From: JANMOK01 sp031415055 | Lineage (GTDB): Bacteria > Pseudomonadota > Alphaproteobacteria > Rhodobacterales > Rhodobacteraceae | Direction of reading: 5' to 3' | Length of the DNA stretch: 64,000 nucleotides | Assembly: GCA_031415055.1 (NCBI GenBank) | Contig: JANOQZ010000043.1 | Span: forward strand, 58,457 to 122,456 | Shown here: positions 15,474 to 23,523 of the stretch, in pieces | Layout: every line of letters starts with the position of its first letter | How positions within the stretch are numbered: position 1 is the stretch's first letter | Made by a program: the position numbers and the translations under genes | The notes under the pieces: generated by a model | Database searches by the model: none | What the model saw: the letters and a program-made list of their open reading frames with translations, nothing else | What the model was told of the DNA's origin: nothing

Positions 15474-17660
15474 TCAGGATTTCTCTTGCGCACGGCGAGC
15501 GTTGAGGAGCGCGCGGAACCAGTCAAGGGCACGGAGTGAGGCGAGGTCTTCGTTGGTCTCCATCTCGTAGGCGATTGGAAGAGTGCCGGAAGCAAGGCAT
15601 TGCTCAAGTTGGACGCGAGCTTTATCGGAGCAGTTGGCAAGGGTTAGGGCACAGGCCAATGAATAAGAACCAAGCCTGAACCTTGCTTCGGCGGCATGGG
15701 CAACCATGAGCTGTTTGCGCAGCGCCTTAGCGTTTGGTTCAAACTTTGCAATGGCATACAAAGCAATACACCAGTGATCAAGCGCACCATGGAAATTTGG
15801 CTCGATAGCGAGGGCGGCTCTATATTTCTCCCCTGCTTCGATGAAAAACTCTAGGTTGCGAGCGGCCACCGCCCGACGGGCAAGTGCGTTGCCCCAGTTG
15901 TAATGCGCTTCGGAATAAGTTGGCTTGATGGCGATGGCGGCATCGTATTTTTCACATGCATCAATGTAAAGTTCGCTTCTATTCGCGACTTGGGCAATAT
16001 GGGCAAGAGCGTTACCCCAGTTGTTAAGTGCCTCGGGGAAATCTGGCTTGATGGCAAGTGCGGCCTTCAATTTCGTTATTGCCTCATTGAAATGCGTGAG
16101 ATTGCCTGTGGCGCGGGCAAGACCGTCAAGGGCAATGCCCCAGTAATTAAGCGCGTCGTGATCGTCTGGTTTGATGGCAAGTGCGGCTTCCAACTTCTCT
16201 ATGGCCTCTTGGAAATGTGAAGAGTTGCCCGTGAAACTGGCCGAATCGATAAGGGCGACAGCCCAATTGAAGTGCGCAGGTTGGAAGTCCGGCTTGATGG
16301 CGAGCACGGCCCTAAATTTCCCAAAGGCTTTGGTGAAAAGCGTGGCATCCTTAAGCGCCTTGGCATGGTCTGCAACAACGCCTCCCCAGTTAGTCAGCGC
16401 CTCGTAACTGTCTGGCTTTATCCTGACAGCGGCCTCATACATCGCCTCGGCTTTGATAAAATATGTCAAGTCACCAGTGGCCCGCGCCTGACCGCCGAGG
16501 GCATTGCCCCAGTTGTTCAGCGCGGCGTAGCTGTACGGCTTTAGGACGAGGGCAGCAGCGTATTTCTCACCGGCTTCCGTGAATAGAGCAGGACTATTGG
16601 CGGCACGTGCACGATCAGCGAGAGCTACGCCCTGCAAAGTGTAGGCCCAAGCGACGGCGTCTTTTTCGCTGTCAGAAGTGGCTGAAGCCTCCAAGCCGAC
16701 CAGTTCGTCCCATTTGCCTTCAAGAAGAAGCTGGTTGAAATCAGTCTTTTCGGGTTTTGAAACAATTGCGTGCTGAAGTCTTGCTCGCATGTCCACCAGT
16801 ATGCTGCCTCCCGCATCTGGCGGAAAATCCACAACTGGCTCCAGTTCATTCAGAAGGTGCTGTTCGTACTCGGTGAACAGAACCGGCGGGAAACACTCCA
16901 GCTCCCGCGCGAGTTCGATCAGGAAGACATCGGCAGCGACACCGCCGAGGTGTCGGTCGGGCGGGAAGCTAAGGAGTAGTTTCCGCACATGTTCCGCCGG
17001 TTCCTCGTCATGGCTGCACCACCAGTGTTGATTGTGGTTGCTGGCTGTCGCCGCCAATGCGCCGAACGACGGATCACCGCCGCTGTAGCCGAGGATGACC
17101 AGCCCCATGTGGCGCATTGTATCGTCGAATAGAGGTTTCAACTTGTCGGCATGCGCCTGCATCTCATTTGTCGAGTTCATCATCGCCAAACCACTGCCTT
17201 GGCCGTGCAGGTGCAGAATCGAGGGCGTGACGATGTGATCGAACGTGTTGGCTGGCGCGACCCCGAAATCATAAATGGCTGGGTAAAGGCCGTTCAGCCC
17301 GCAGGCCCGTGCCAGCACATTGTCAAAATTGAAGGTCAGAACCCGTCCTATCCATCCCGCCTTCAACAGGCAGGCCAGCGCGATCTGCGCCCAGTTGACT
17401 TTGGCGGCTTGCAGGATAGGCACCAGCACATCGTTGCGTTCGGCAAGTGATAGCTTCGCCATGCAGGCGCCATAGTCTTCGGGCAGGTCTTTGTCCGGGA
17501 ATTTCACCTTGAATCGCTGCACCAAGCCAGAGGCCAGCGGTATATCGGCGAGAAGCGAACATCCCGCGCCGGTCAGGAAGGCGATAGGGCGAACTTGTTG
17601 CTGTTCGCGCTTCATGTGGACGGCCAGCGCCGCCACATCTTCCCTCGAATATTTCGCCAT
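15474..17660 (-). CDS. SIR2-family NADase-like protein with TPR array
   Basis: A 728-residue protein. The N-terminal domain is SIR2-like: TGAGCS at 30-35 for NAD binding, NFDN at 111-114, LHLHGQ at 149-154 with the likely catalytic His152, and GYSGGD at 191-196. From about residue 340 to 690 come roughly seven degenerate tetratricopeptide units, each with ALNNWGNAL- and LAIKPD-like cores and a long 44-residue period. SIR2-TPR architectures occur in phage-defence systems where SIR2 degrades NAD after infection; that role here is inference. The ATG at 17660 is chosen because a longer frame adds nothing family-like. It is bounded by two copies of the rpsD 3' end, which suggests recent acquisition. 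Confidence 0.85.
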   Translation of the reverse strand: MAKYSREDVAALAVHMKREQQQVRPIAFLTGAGCSLLADIPLASGLVQRFKVKFPDKDLPEDYGACMAKLSLAERNDVLVPILQAAKVNWAQIALACLLKAGWIGRVLTFNFDNVLARACGLNGLYPAIYDFGVAPANTFDHIVTPSILHLHGQGSGLAMMNSTNEMQAHADKLKPLFDDTMRHMGLVILGYSGGDPSFGALAATASNHNQHWWCSHDEEPAEHVRKLLLSFPPDRHLGGVAADVFLIELARELECFPPVLFTEYEQHLLNELEPVVDFPPDAGGSILVDMRARLQHAIVSKPEKTDFNQLLLEGKWDELVGLEASATSDSEKDAVAWAYTLQGVALADRARAANSPALFTEAGEKYAAALVLKPYSYAALNNWGNALGGQARATGDLTYFIKAEAMYEAAVRIKPDSYEALTNWGGVVADHAKALKDATLFTKAFGKFRAVLAIKPDFQPAHFNWAVALIDSASFTGNSSHFQEAIEKLEAALAIKPDDHDALNYWGIALDGLARATGNLTHFNEAITKLKAALAIKPDFPEALNNWGNALAHIAQVANRSELYIDACEKYDAAIAIKPTYSEAHYNWGNALARRAVAARNLEFFIEAGEKYRAALAIEPNFHGALDHWCIALYAIAKFEPNAKALRKQLMVAHAAEARFRLGSYSLACALTLANCSDKARVQLEQCLASGTLPIAYEMETNEDLASLRALDWFRALLNARRAQEKS

Positions 17661-17783
17661 GCCGCCCTGCCCCCAGTTGGCTTTGCCTATTGCACGACAT
17701 ATCCGCTGGGGCTGGAAAAGCAAAATTGAAGTTGCTGTCGATCAATTGTTTGGCGCACGTCGGTTCATTTTCCTCTTGTCGGC

Positions 17784-17822
17784 GAGCCGAACCTGGTGGT
17801 GGAATATAACGCGAAGAATTAG
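17784..17822 (+). repeat. rpsD 3'-end repeat, copy 2
   Basis: A copy of the last 13 codons of rpsD including the stop. It differs from copy 1 by one base that changes Tyr to Asn, and by TAG in place of TGA. It lies beyond the start side of the SIR2-TPR gene, in the same orientation as rpsD, without a start codon. With copy 1 it brackets the SIR2-TPR gene in direct orientation. Confidence 0.92.
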
Positions 17823-17828
17823 TGGTTG

Positions 17829-17849
17829 ATGGGTGCAAAGCGCCCATCC
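17829..17849. repeat. REP-like short palindrome
   Basis: GATGGGTGC and GCGCCCATC form a nearly perfect 9-base inverted repeat around AAA, followed by CTACG. Two related elements lie at 22950-22970 and 27815-27833. All are at gene ends. Such extragenic palindromes are common in proteobacteria; their role here is unknown. Confidence 0.6.
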
Positions 17850-17878
17850 TACGCAAAAATTCGGATGAAATTTCATGG

Positions 17879-17900
17879 AAAAGGGGCCCGAGGGCCCCTT
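17879..17900 (-). terminator. Terminator of the secreted-protein gene
   Basis: The perfect stem AGGGGCCC and GGGCCCCT with a short loop sits 20 bases beyond the stop of the minus-strand gene. On the minus strand it runs into TTTTCC, giving a short T-run. It separates the SIR2-TPR/rpsD-copy segment from the next gene. Confidence 0.65.
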
Positions 17901-17920
17901 AACTTTGTCGGTTCATGCAG

Positions 17921-18415
17921 TCAATGTGCGTGTTGGCAGCTTACATCCGGGTTCATGTCGGCGAATGTGCCGGTCGGGTTGTCTTTCCATGCCCAGACGT
18001 GCATTTCATAAAACGGGTCCAAGCCATAGCGGTTGGGGGCCGAGTTGAAGTTGAACAGATGGCCTTCCAGTGCCGCCGGGCCTTCAAAGGCGATGTATTC
18101 GACCGCAATCAGTTGCATTGACCCATCGGCCATCGGTTCGTACATCACCGCTTCGGGTTTGGCGATGTCGGTTACTTTGTCGCCGAGATAAGTCCCGTTC
18201 ACGTAGTGGATGCCCATAGCCCCGCCCTGAAAACCGCTGGCGCAGGGAATGGGGCCATAACCCTCGGCCACGGCCGCGGCGACATCGGCGAAGCGGTCAT
18301 TCGCCGCTCGCACATGCTCAGCCAAAGGGTTGCCCGCAGTGTCTTGGGCAAAGGCTGTTCCGGCGGCCATTATTGGCAAAAAGGCAAGCGTATAGACCCA
18401 GCTTGTGGTGCGCAT
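17921..18415 (-). CDS. Secreted protein of unknown function
   Basis: A 164-residue protein with a clear signal peptide, MRTTSWVYTLAFLPIMAAG then TAFAQ, cleaved near residue 24. The mature part contains GYGPIPCASGFQGGAMGIHYVN, IAVEYIAFEG and a C-terminus FADMNPDVSCQHAH rich in His and Cys, which might bind metal. The start at 18415 has GGAGAA upstream; a start four codons earlier lacks one. The protein is predicted periplasmic. Similar proteins are usually annotated hypothetical, and no enzyme motif is seen. It is a single gene with its own terminator. Confidence 0.8.
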   Translation of the reverse strand: MRTTSWVYTLAFLPIMAAGTAFAQDTAGNPLAEHVRAANDRFADVAAAVAEGYGPIPCASGFQGGAMGIHYVNGTYLGDKVTDIAKPEAVMYEPMADGSMQLIAVEYIAFEGPAALEGHLFNFNSAPNRYGLDPFYEMHVWAWKDNPTGTFADMNPDVSCQHAH

Positions 18416-18545
18416 TTCATTCTCCATGCGGTTGCGTCCGAAATTCGGACATTGGTGGTAATTGGGTTGCGCAAAATGCGCATCTTGCGGCGGAAATCGC
18501 CGGGCCGTGTCCGCACGGGCGCGGCCTTGCGCGTTTAGGGCCGCA

Positions 18546-18821
18546 TCAGTTGTTGGCGGTCAGCGGATCGATGATAAAGGGCACTTCGGTGATGGTATTG
18601 TAGGGGATGCCGCTGAGTTCGGAATGCGTCCGAACATCGTCTTCGCTATCGGCCAGATAGATGCAAAATGTCTTGTCGGCGGCGACATAACTGTGTTGCC
18701 ACTGCACTTTTGGGGCGAGCTTTTTCAAAGCACCATTCGATGCACGGGCAGCACCGCAAAGTTCGGTCACCGACATTTGCCCGATGCCTGGGATCGGTCT
18801 TTCGATCATGTAGCGTTTCAT
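18546..18821 (-). CDS. DUF4242 family protein
   Basis: A 91-residue protein resembling DUF4242 (nickel-responsive SCO4226-like ferredoxin-fold) proteins: MKRYMIERPIPGIGQ at the start, QHSYVAADKTFCIYLA in the middle and GIPYNTITEVPFIIDP at the end. It is cytoplasmic; the function is not established and metal binding has been proposed for relatives. It diverges from the LysR-type regulator gene. A perfect palindrome lies between the two starts, so it is a good candidate target of that regulator. Confidence 0.82.
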   Translation of the reverse strand: MKRYMIERPIPGIGQMSVTELCGAARASNGALKKLAPKVQWQHSYVAADKTFCIYLADSEDDVRTHSELSGIPYNTITEVPFIIDPLTANN

Positions 18822-18910
18822 TGTGTAGCCTTTCTTTGCCCCTGATTCTGAAACCGATTGGTTTCAACTGATGTGATCATGCGTCAAACGACGAATAACT
18901 CCACATGCTT

Positions 18911-18934
18911 TTTTCTTTGGTTTCCCAAAGAAAA
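18911..18934. promoter_or_regulatory. Perfect palindrome between DUF4242 and lysR-type genes
   Basis: TTTTCTTTGG at 18911-18920 and CCAAAGAAAA at 18925-18934 form a perfect 10-base inverted repeat with a four-base spacer. It contains a T-N(n)-A dyad of the sort bound by LysR-type regulators and lies 17 bases before the regulator's ATG. It may control both divergent genes. It is not a terminator, as both flanking genes read away from it. Confidence 0.65.
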
Positions 18935-18950
18935 CCTTTAGGCTGGAATC

Positions 18951-19895
18951 ATGCGACCGCTGACCCATCTGAAAGCATTGCAGGCGCTGGAAGCAGCTTT
19001 GCGGCACGGCACGCTGGCGGGTGCCGCGGTGGAACTGGGCGTGACATCTGCGGCGCTGGGTCAACGCATCAGGGCGTTGGAGGATTATATCGGCCAACCA
19101 TTGTTGGTGCGAGGTTCCAGTGGCGTCGTGCCGACGCTAATGACGAATGAAGCGGTGGCTGATCTAGCTTTAGGTTTCGAGAAGCTCAACCGCGTGGCCG
19201 AACTGTTTCAGACGGCGCATTTGGGTCGTGTCACTTTGTGCGGTGATCCGGACTGGATTCAACTTTGGTTAGAACCGCGCCTGCCGCGTTTCGTTCGTGA
19301 CAATCCGCAGGCCGAAGTCCGCGTTCTGCGGGCGGGTGATGGCGATGTTGCAGAGTCATCTGCGGATTTGCGGGTGGAATATGGCGACTGGCAGAATGTT
19401 TCTGACGCAATTCCACTTTTCGGCGATTATTGCGTGCCATTATGCTCGGATGACAATATTCGGCGCATCCATCAACTGCCGGGACGGCCGCAGTTGGAAG
19501 GACAACCGTTGTTGCATTTGGAAAACCTTACCGGTGATCCTGAACAAATTAGTTGGCACGATTGGGTCGCGCGTTTTGGCTTTCGCCAGACCGGCATGGA
19601 CCGTGGCGTGCGCTACTCCCAGATATCGCATGGTTTACAAGCGGTCGTAGCCGACGCCGGAACCTTGCTGTGCCGGTTATCGCTGGCCCTGCAACATTTG
19701 GACAATGGCGACATTTCCATGCCATTTGGGCCACGGTTGGGACGGGCATCGGCACATGGCTATTATCTGATGCAGCGCGATATTGGATTGCGACATCCGC
19801 TAGTTGGGCGGTTCAAAGACTGGCTGCTGGCCGAGGCTGCGCCGACACGGGCGCGGATCGAGGCCTTCGCGGCAAATTCCGACTGGCGGCAATAA
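18951..19895 (+). CDS. LysR-type transcriptional regulator
   Basis: A 314-residue regulator. The N-terminal winged helix-turn-helix is clear: LKALQALEAALRHGTLAGAA, then LGVTSAALGQRIRALEDYIG and PLLVRGSSG. A periplasmic-binding-protein-like effector domain follows from about residue 90. The layout is like GcvA-type members, but the ligand cannot be read. It is transcribed away from the DUF4242 gene with a palindrome in between, which suggests autoregulation and control of that neighbour. The MATE gene starts about 100 bases downstream on the same strand and could also be a target. Confidence 0.9.
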   Translation: MRPLTHLKALQALEAALRHGTLAGAAVELGVTSAALGQRIRALEDYIGQPLLVRGSSGVVPTLMTNEAVADLALGFEKLNRVAELFQTAHLGRVTLCGDPDWIQLWLEPRLPRFVRDNPQAEVRVLRAGDGDVAESSADLRVEYGDWQNVSDAIPLFGDYCVPLCSDDNIRRIHQLPGRPQLEGQPLLHLENLTGDPEQISWHDWVARFGFRQTGMDRGVRYSQISHGLQAVVADAGTLLCRLSLALQHLDNGDISMPFGPRLGRASAHGYYLMQRDIGLRHPLVGRFKDWLLAEAAPTRARIEAFAANSDWRQ

Positions 19896-19999
19896 CACGT
19901 GACCGACACGGCAAAGGGCGCGGCCTTTTCTTTTGGGAGAAAAGGATTATCTCATTTGCCATGCCCAATTGTGGCTGATTCCCTTTGAAAAGTGCCGTC

Positions 20000-21367
20000 A
20001 TGCCGCAGACCCAGCCCAAATTCGTCACCGGATCAACCATGCGGCATGTGGTGGTCATGGCGCTAACCGGGTCTTTGGGGATGACCTTTGTGTTCTTGGT
20101 CGATGCCGCGACCTTGTTTTGGATCGGCCAGCTTGATGACGAAAAGATGATGGCGGCGGTTGGCTATGCCGGCAACGTCCTGTTTTTCACTTTGTCCGCC
20201 GGAATTGGCCTGATGATTGCGACGGTAGTATTGGTCAGCCGCAATCTGGGGGCCGGGCGGCGTGAGGAAGCGCGGGCGCAGGTGACGTCGGCGTTGATGT
20301 TGGCGTTCGCCTTGCAGTCGGCTTTTGCCCTGCTGATGTGGTGGTTTCGTGACCCGATCCTGCGATGGGCAGGGGCGAGCGGCGATACCTTGGCAATTGG
20401 CGAGACGTTTCTGACGATCACGCTGTTTTCGCTGCCCGCGATGGTTACCGGCATGGTGGCGGCGGGCGTTCTGCGGGCGGTGGGGGATGCGAAAAGGTCG
20501 CTTTATGTGACCTTGCTGAGCGGCGTGGTGGCAATGGTTCTGGACCCGCTGGTGATTGTCTGGCTGGGCATGGGTGTTCCGGGTGCCGCCTGGGTATGGG
20601 GCGCGGCGCGGGTGGCGATGGCGGTTAGCGGCGTCTATTACGTGATTGGCGTGCATAATCTGGCGGCGAAGCCCGACTTTGGGCACGCCACGCGGATGTT
20701 GCCAGCTTTCACCCTGCTGGCTTTTCCGCTGGTTTTGACCCAGCTATCGACACCGTTTGGCAATTATCTATTGACCTCGGTCATGGCTGGTTTCGGCGAA
20801 GCCAGTGTCGCGGCTTGGGCGGTGGTTGGGCGGATATATTTCCTGACCTTCGCCGGTCTGTTCGCTTTGGCCGGAGCAATTGGCGGTATTTTCGGGCAGA
20901 ACATCGGGGCGCAGAAATGGAACCGGGTGGAATCGACGTTCTGGAATGCGCTGGTTTTCTGCCTTGGCTATACCGTGGTGGCTTGGAGTGTTTTGTTGGC
21001 GGCGTCCAGCTTCATTTCCGAAGCGTTCGGCGTGCCGTTGGCGGGGCAACAGGTGGTTTGGGCTTTCTCATTTACCGCCGGGACGGTCGCCTTCGCCGGA
21101 GCCTTGTTCGTGGCCAATGTGGCGTTCAATTCGATGCAAAAACCCTTGTGGTCGACGGGGTTCAACTGGCTGCGCGATGGTGTGGTTCTGTGGCCTTTGG
21201 CTGTGGTTTTGAGCGGCTGGTTTGGCGCCAAAGGTGTAGTGTATGCGCAGGGGCTGGCGGCGGTTATTGTTGGCACGCTGGCGGCCTATGCGGCCAGCCG
21301 TTACTTGCGCTCGCTGAAAGGTGAACGGGCGGTGGCGGTGCAAAATGCGCAGGTCGAACCTATTTAA
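20000..21367 (+). CDS. MATE family efflux transporter
   Basis: A 455-residue inner-membrane protein with about twelve transmembrane helices in two six-helix halves, the layout of MATE drug or metabolite antiporters driven by Na+ or H+. Typical segments include LWIG-like FWIGQLDDEKMMAAVGYAG, an early IATVVLVSRNLGAG, and the second-half AGAIGGIFGQNIGAQKW. The ATG at 20000 is preferred over an upstream TTG. The substrate is unknown. It follows the LysR-type gene in the same direction with a gap, so co-transcription is uncertain. Confidence 0.9.
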   Translation: MPQTQPKFVTGSTMRHVVVMALTGSLGMTFVFLVDAATLFWIGQLDDEKMMAAVGYAGNVLFFTLSAGIGLMIATVVLVSRNLGAGRREEARAQVTSALMLAFALQSAFALLMWWFRDPILRWAGASGDTLAIGETFLTITLFSLPAMVTGMVAAGVLRAVGDAKRSLYVTLLSGVVAMVLDPLVIVWLGMGVPGAAWVWGAARVAMAVSGVYYVIGVHNLAAKPDFGHATRMLPAFTLLAFPLVLTQLSTPFGNYLLTSVMAGFGEASVAAWAVVGRIYFLTFAGLFALAGAIGGIFGQNIGAQKWNRVESTFWNALVFCLGYTVVAWSVLLAASSFISEAFGVPLAGQQVVWAFSFTAGTVAFAGALFVANVAFNSMQKPLWSTGFNWLRDGVVLWPLAVVLSGWFGAKGVVYAQGLAAVIVGTLAAYAASRYLRSLKGERAVAVQNAQVEPI

Positions 21368-21393
21368 CGTAGCGGCAACGACGGGAGAGTGCG

Positions 21394-22041
21394 ATGTTTG
21401 GTTTGGGAAAGACGAAATCAATGCCGGATGCGGGTTCGGCTTTGCCGGGGCGGGATTTTGCCATTCCGACGGCGGCGTCGCATTTTGTGAGTGGACGCGG
21501 CTTGAAAGGTCCGTTTCCCGCAGGGCTGCAACAAGCGATGTTCGGCATGGGTTGTTTCTGGGGCGTTGAGCGGATTTTCTGGAAATTGCCGGGGGTTTGG
21601 GTGACGGCGGTTGGCTATTCTGCCGGGAGGACGCCGAATGCGACTTATCAGGAAGTTTGTTCTGGGGCGACGGGGCACAACGAGGTTGTACTGGTGGTGT
21701 TTGATCCGAAACTGACGTCTTACGAAGCGCTGCTGAAGGCGTTCTGGGAAGGCCACGACCCGACGCAAGGGATGCGGCAAGGCAACGACAGCGGCACGCA
21801 ATATCGGTCCGGGATTTATACGTTCAATGAGGATCAGGCTGCGGCAGCGTACGAGACCCGCACGATGTATCAGGGCCGATTGAAATCGGCGGGCAAAGGC
21901 GTGATCACCACCGAGATCAAAGCGGCGGATGAATTTTATTATGCCGAGGATTATCACCAGCAATACCTTGCCAAAAACCCCGGCGGCTATTGCGGCATTG
22001 GCGGTACCGGGGTGACATGCCCAATTGGGTTGACGGCCTAA
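21394..22041 (+). CDS. msrA: Peptide-methionine (S)-S-oxide reductase MsrA
   Basis: A 215-residue repair enzyme that reduces methionine-S-sulfoxide in oxidised proteins. The catalytic motif GCFWG carries Cys54. GYSAGRTPNATYQEVCSG, GHNEVV, FWEGHDPTQGMRQGND and the C-terminal DYHQQYLAKNP with a late cysteine pair (GGYCGI, GVTCPI) are typical of the class that resolves through C-terminal cysteines and thioredoxin. The first 45 residues precede the domain but include no signal peptide. It lies 40 bases upstream of prmA on the same strand. Confidence 0.96.
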   Translation: MFGLGKTKSMPDAGSALPGRDFAIPTAASHFVSGRGLKGPFPAGLQQAMFGMGCFWGVERIFWKLPGVWVTAVGYSAGRTPNATYQEVCSGATGHNEVVLVVFDPKLTSYEALLKAFWEGHDPTQGMRQGNDSGTQYRSGIYTFNEDQAAAAYETRTMYQGRLKSAGKGVITTEIKAADEFYYAEDYHQQYLAKNPGGYCGIGGTGVTCPIGLTA

Positions 22042-22080
22042 GCCGAGCCGTCTATCCGCCTGCGGGTTGCAGGAGGTTTC

Positions 22081-22947
22081 ATGGCCACATTCACCGCACT
22101 TACGACGCTGCGCGATGAGGCGGCGGCGAATGCTTTGGCGGGCGCGTTGGAAGGGATGCGACCTGAGCCTGTCGGCGTTGGGGTGTTTAACGTTGAAGAC
22201 GGAACCGGCACTTGGGAGGTTGGCGGATATTTTACCGAAGCCCCAGACATTGCCGGTCTGGCGTTGCTGGCGCTGCTGCACGGGGCGAAGGATTTTGTCG
22301 TAAGTGATCTCAGCGACCGCGATTGGGTGGCCGAGGTGCGGCGTGAGTTGGCTCCCGTGGAAGCCGGGCGGTTTGTCGTGCATGGCAGCCATGATCGCGG
22401 CGCGGTTGGGTCGCACAAGGTGCGGCTGGAGATTGACGCGGCGATGGCGTTTGGCACGGGGCATCACGCAACGACCAAGGGCTGTTTGATTGTGCTGGAC
22501 AAGTTGGCGAAGCGCGGGCTGGTGGCGCGGCGAGTGGCAGATATTGGATCGGGGACCGGGGTTTTGGCGATGGGGGCGGCGAAGATTTGGCCGGTCGCGG
22601 CAATTGCCAGCGACATTGACCCCGTGGCGACGTCGACGGCTTTGGTTAATGTTGAGCACAACGGATTGCGTGGGCGGGTGACTTGTGTGACGGCGGTGGG
22701 GTTTGGTCACGAACGGCTGCGAGGGGCTGCGCCGTTTGATTTGATTTTTGCCAATATCTTGGCCAATCCGTTGAAAAAACTGGCACCGGAAATGGTGGAG
22801 TTCTTGGCACCGGGCGGGGTGGCGATATTGTCGGGCATATTGGCGACACAGGCCGCCGGGGTTGAGGCGGTCTATCGCGGGTTTGGGTTTGGTCGGGTGG
22901 AAAAGCTGGTGATTGGCGAGTGGGCGACATTGGGGTTGAGAAGGTGA
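22081..22947 (+). CDS. prmA: Ribosomal protein L11 methyltransferase
   Basis: A 288-residue SAM-dependent methyltransferase that trimethylates L11. The central AFGTGHHATTKGC, motif I VADIGSGTGVLAMGA, IASDIDPVA and FDLIFANILANPL identify PrmA. An N-terminal substrate-recognition domain precedes the catalytic one, as in the family. It starts at an ATG preceded by GGAGG. A REP-like palindrome and a strong terminator follow the stop, so it ends the msrA-prmA unit. Confidence 0.96.
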   Translation: MATFTALTTLRDEAAANALAGALEGMRPEPVGVGVFNVEDGTGTWEVGGYFTEAPDIAGLALLALLHGAKDFVVSDLSDRDWVAEVRRELAPVEAGRFVVHGSHDRGAVGSHKVRLEIDAAMAFGTGHHATTKGCLIVLDKLAKRGLVARRVADIGSGTGVLAMGAAKIWPVAAIASDIDPVATSTALVNVEHNGLRGRVTCVTAVGFGHERLRGAAPFDLIFANILANPLKKLAPEMVEFLAPGGVAILSGILATQAAGVEAVYRGFGFGRVEKLVIGEWATLGLRR

Positions 22948-22949
22948 TT

Positions 22950-22970
22950 GATGGGTGCAGAGCACCCATC
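22950..22970. repeat. REP-like short palindrome
   Basis: GATGGGTGC and GCACCCATC form a perfect 9-base inverted repeat around AGA, followed by CTAC, three bases after the prmA stop. It is the cleanest member of the group that includes 17829-17849 and 27815-27833. Confidence 0.65.
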
Positions 22971-22982
22971 CTACAAGAAAAA

Positions 22983-23006
22983 CGCCGCGATTTGACGCGG
23001 CGTTTT
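22983..23006 (+). terminator. Terminator of prmA, possibly bidirectional
   Basis: CGCCGCG at 22983-22989 pairs with CGCGGCG at 22996-23002 around a six-base loop, flanked by A-run and TTTT. It can end prmA on the plus strand and the DUF1127 gene on the minus strand. Confidence 0.85.
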
Positions 23007-23029
23007 GCTATTCGGATCGTGATGGTGAA

Positions 23030-23254
23030 TCAGAACCGGCGGGCAACCATCGCATGGGCGACATCGGTGATTTCGCCACGGATCAGGCCAATGTCGTCCA
23101 ACTGCTCATCGGAAAGGCCGTTCAGAGCATTGGCGGTTGCCAGTGCCGAACGCCAGTTGGACAGGTTCACAGCGATGCGCTCGACAAACGAGACGAAACG
23201 GAATGTGGTGACTGAACCAAGCGGTACGGGGCGGACAACTTCGAGGACGGACAT
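23030..23254 (-). CDS. DUF1127 (YjiS-like) small protein
   Basis: A 74-residue protein ending in the DUF1127 motif: LNGLSDEQLDDIGLIRGEI, an Arg-containing amphipathic helix. Small DUF1127 proteins in alphaproteobacteria have been linked to RNA handling and to phosphate or carbon metabolism; the role of this one is unknown. The start at 23254 (MSVLEVVRP) is preferred over an upstream frame of 15 more residues because AGGAAAAAG lies just upstream of it. It shares a terminator with prmA. Confidence 0.85.
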   Translation of the reverse strand: MSVLEVVRPVPLGSVTTFRFVSFVERIAVNLSNWRSALATANALNGLSDEQLDDIGLIRGEITDVAHAMVARRF

Positions 23255-23523
23255 TTTCTTTTTCCTAAGGGTTTCAAACTTTATTGACCGGGTGGTCAAC
23301 TGATGACGATGAGATAGAGATTGCCCATATTTTCAGCAAGGGGCGGCGGCGCATAGCTGAAATGCAGAAAGCGCATAGCAGAAAAGTTAAATATATTAAC
23401 CATTTAGGGGTTGAGCCGGGTCGTTTTTGCTGCGGTCACGGACGTTCACCGATACAGAATCAGTGGCGCATGTTCTTGTTTCGTGCCAAAGTCCGGAAAA
23501 TGCTGGCAAAAGCAGGGGCAGGG

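Noticed and set aside
16000..16700. Tandem DNA repeat array in the SIR2-TPR gene
   Set aside because: The repeated look at DNA level follows from the repeated TPR protein units; unit sequences differ and no separate DNA repeat needs to be invoked.
21418..22965. A 515-codon open frame on the minus strand
   Set aside because: It lies opposite msrA and prmA, is rich in Arg, His, Pro and Gln, and has no motif. It is a by-product of G/C-rich third positions.
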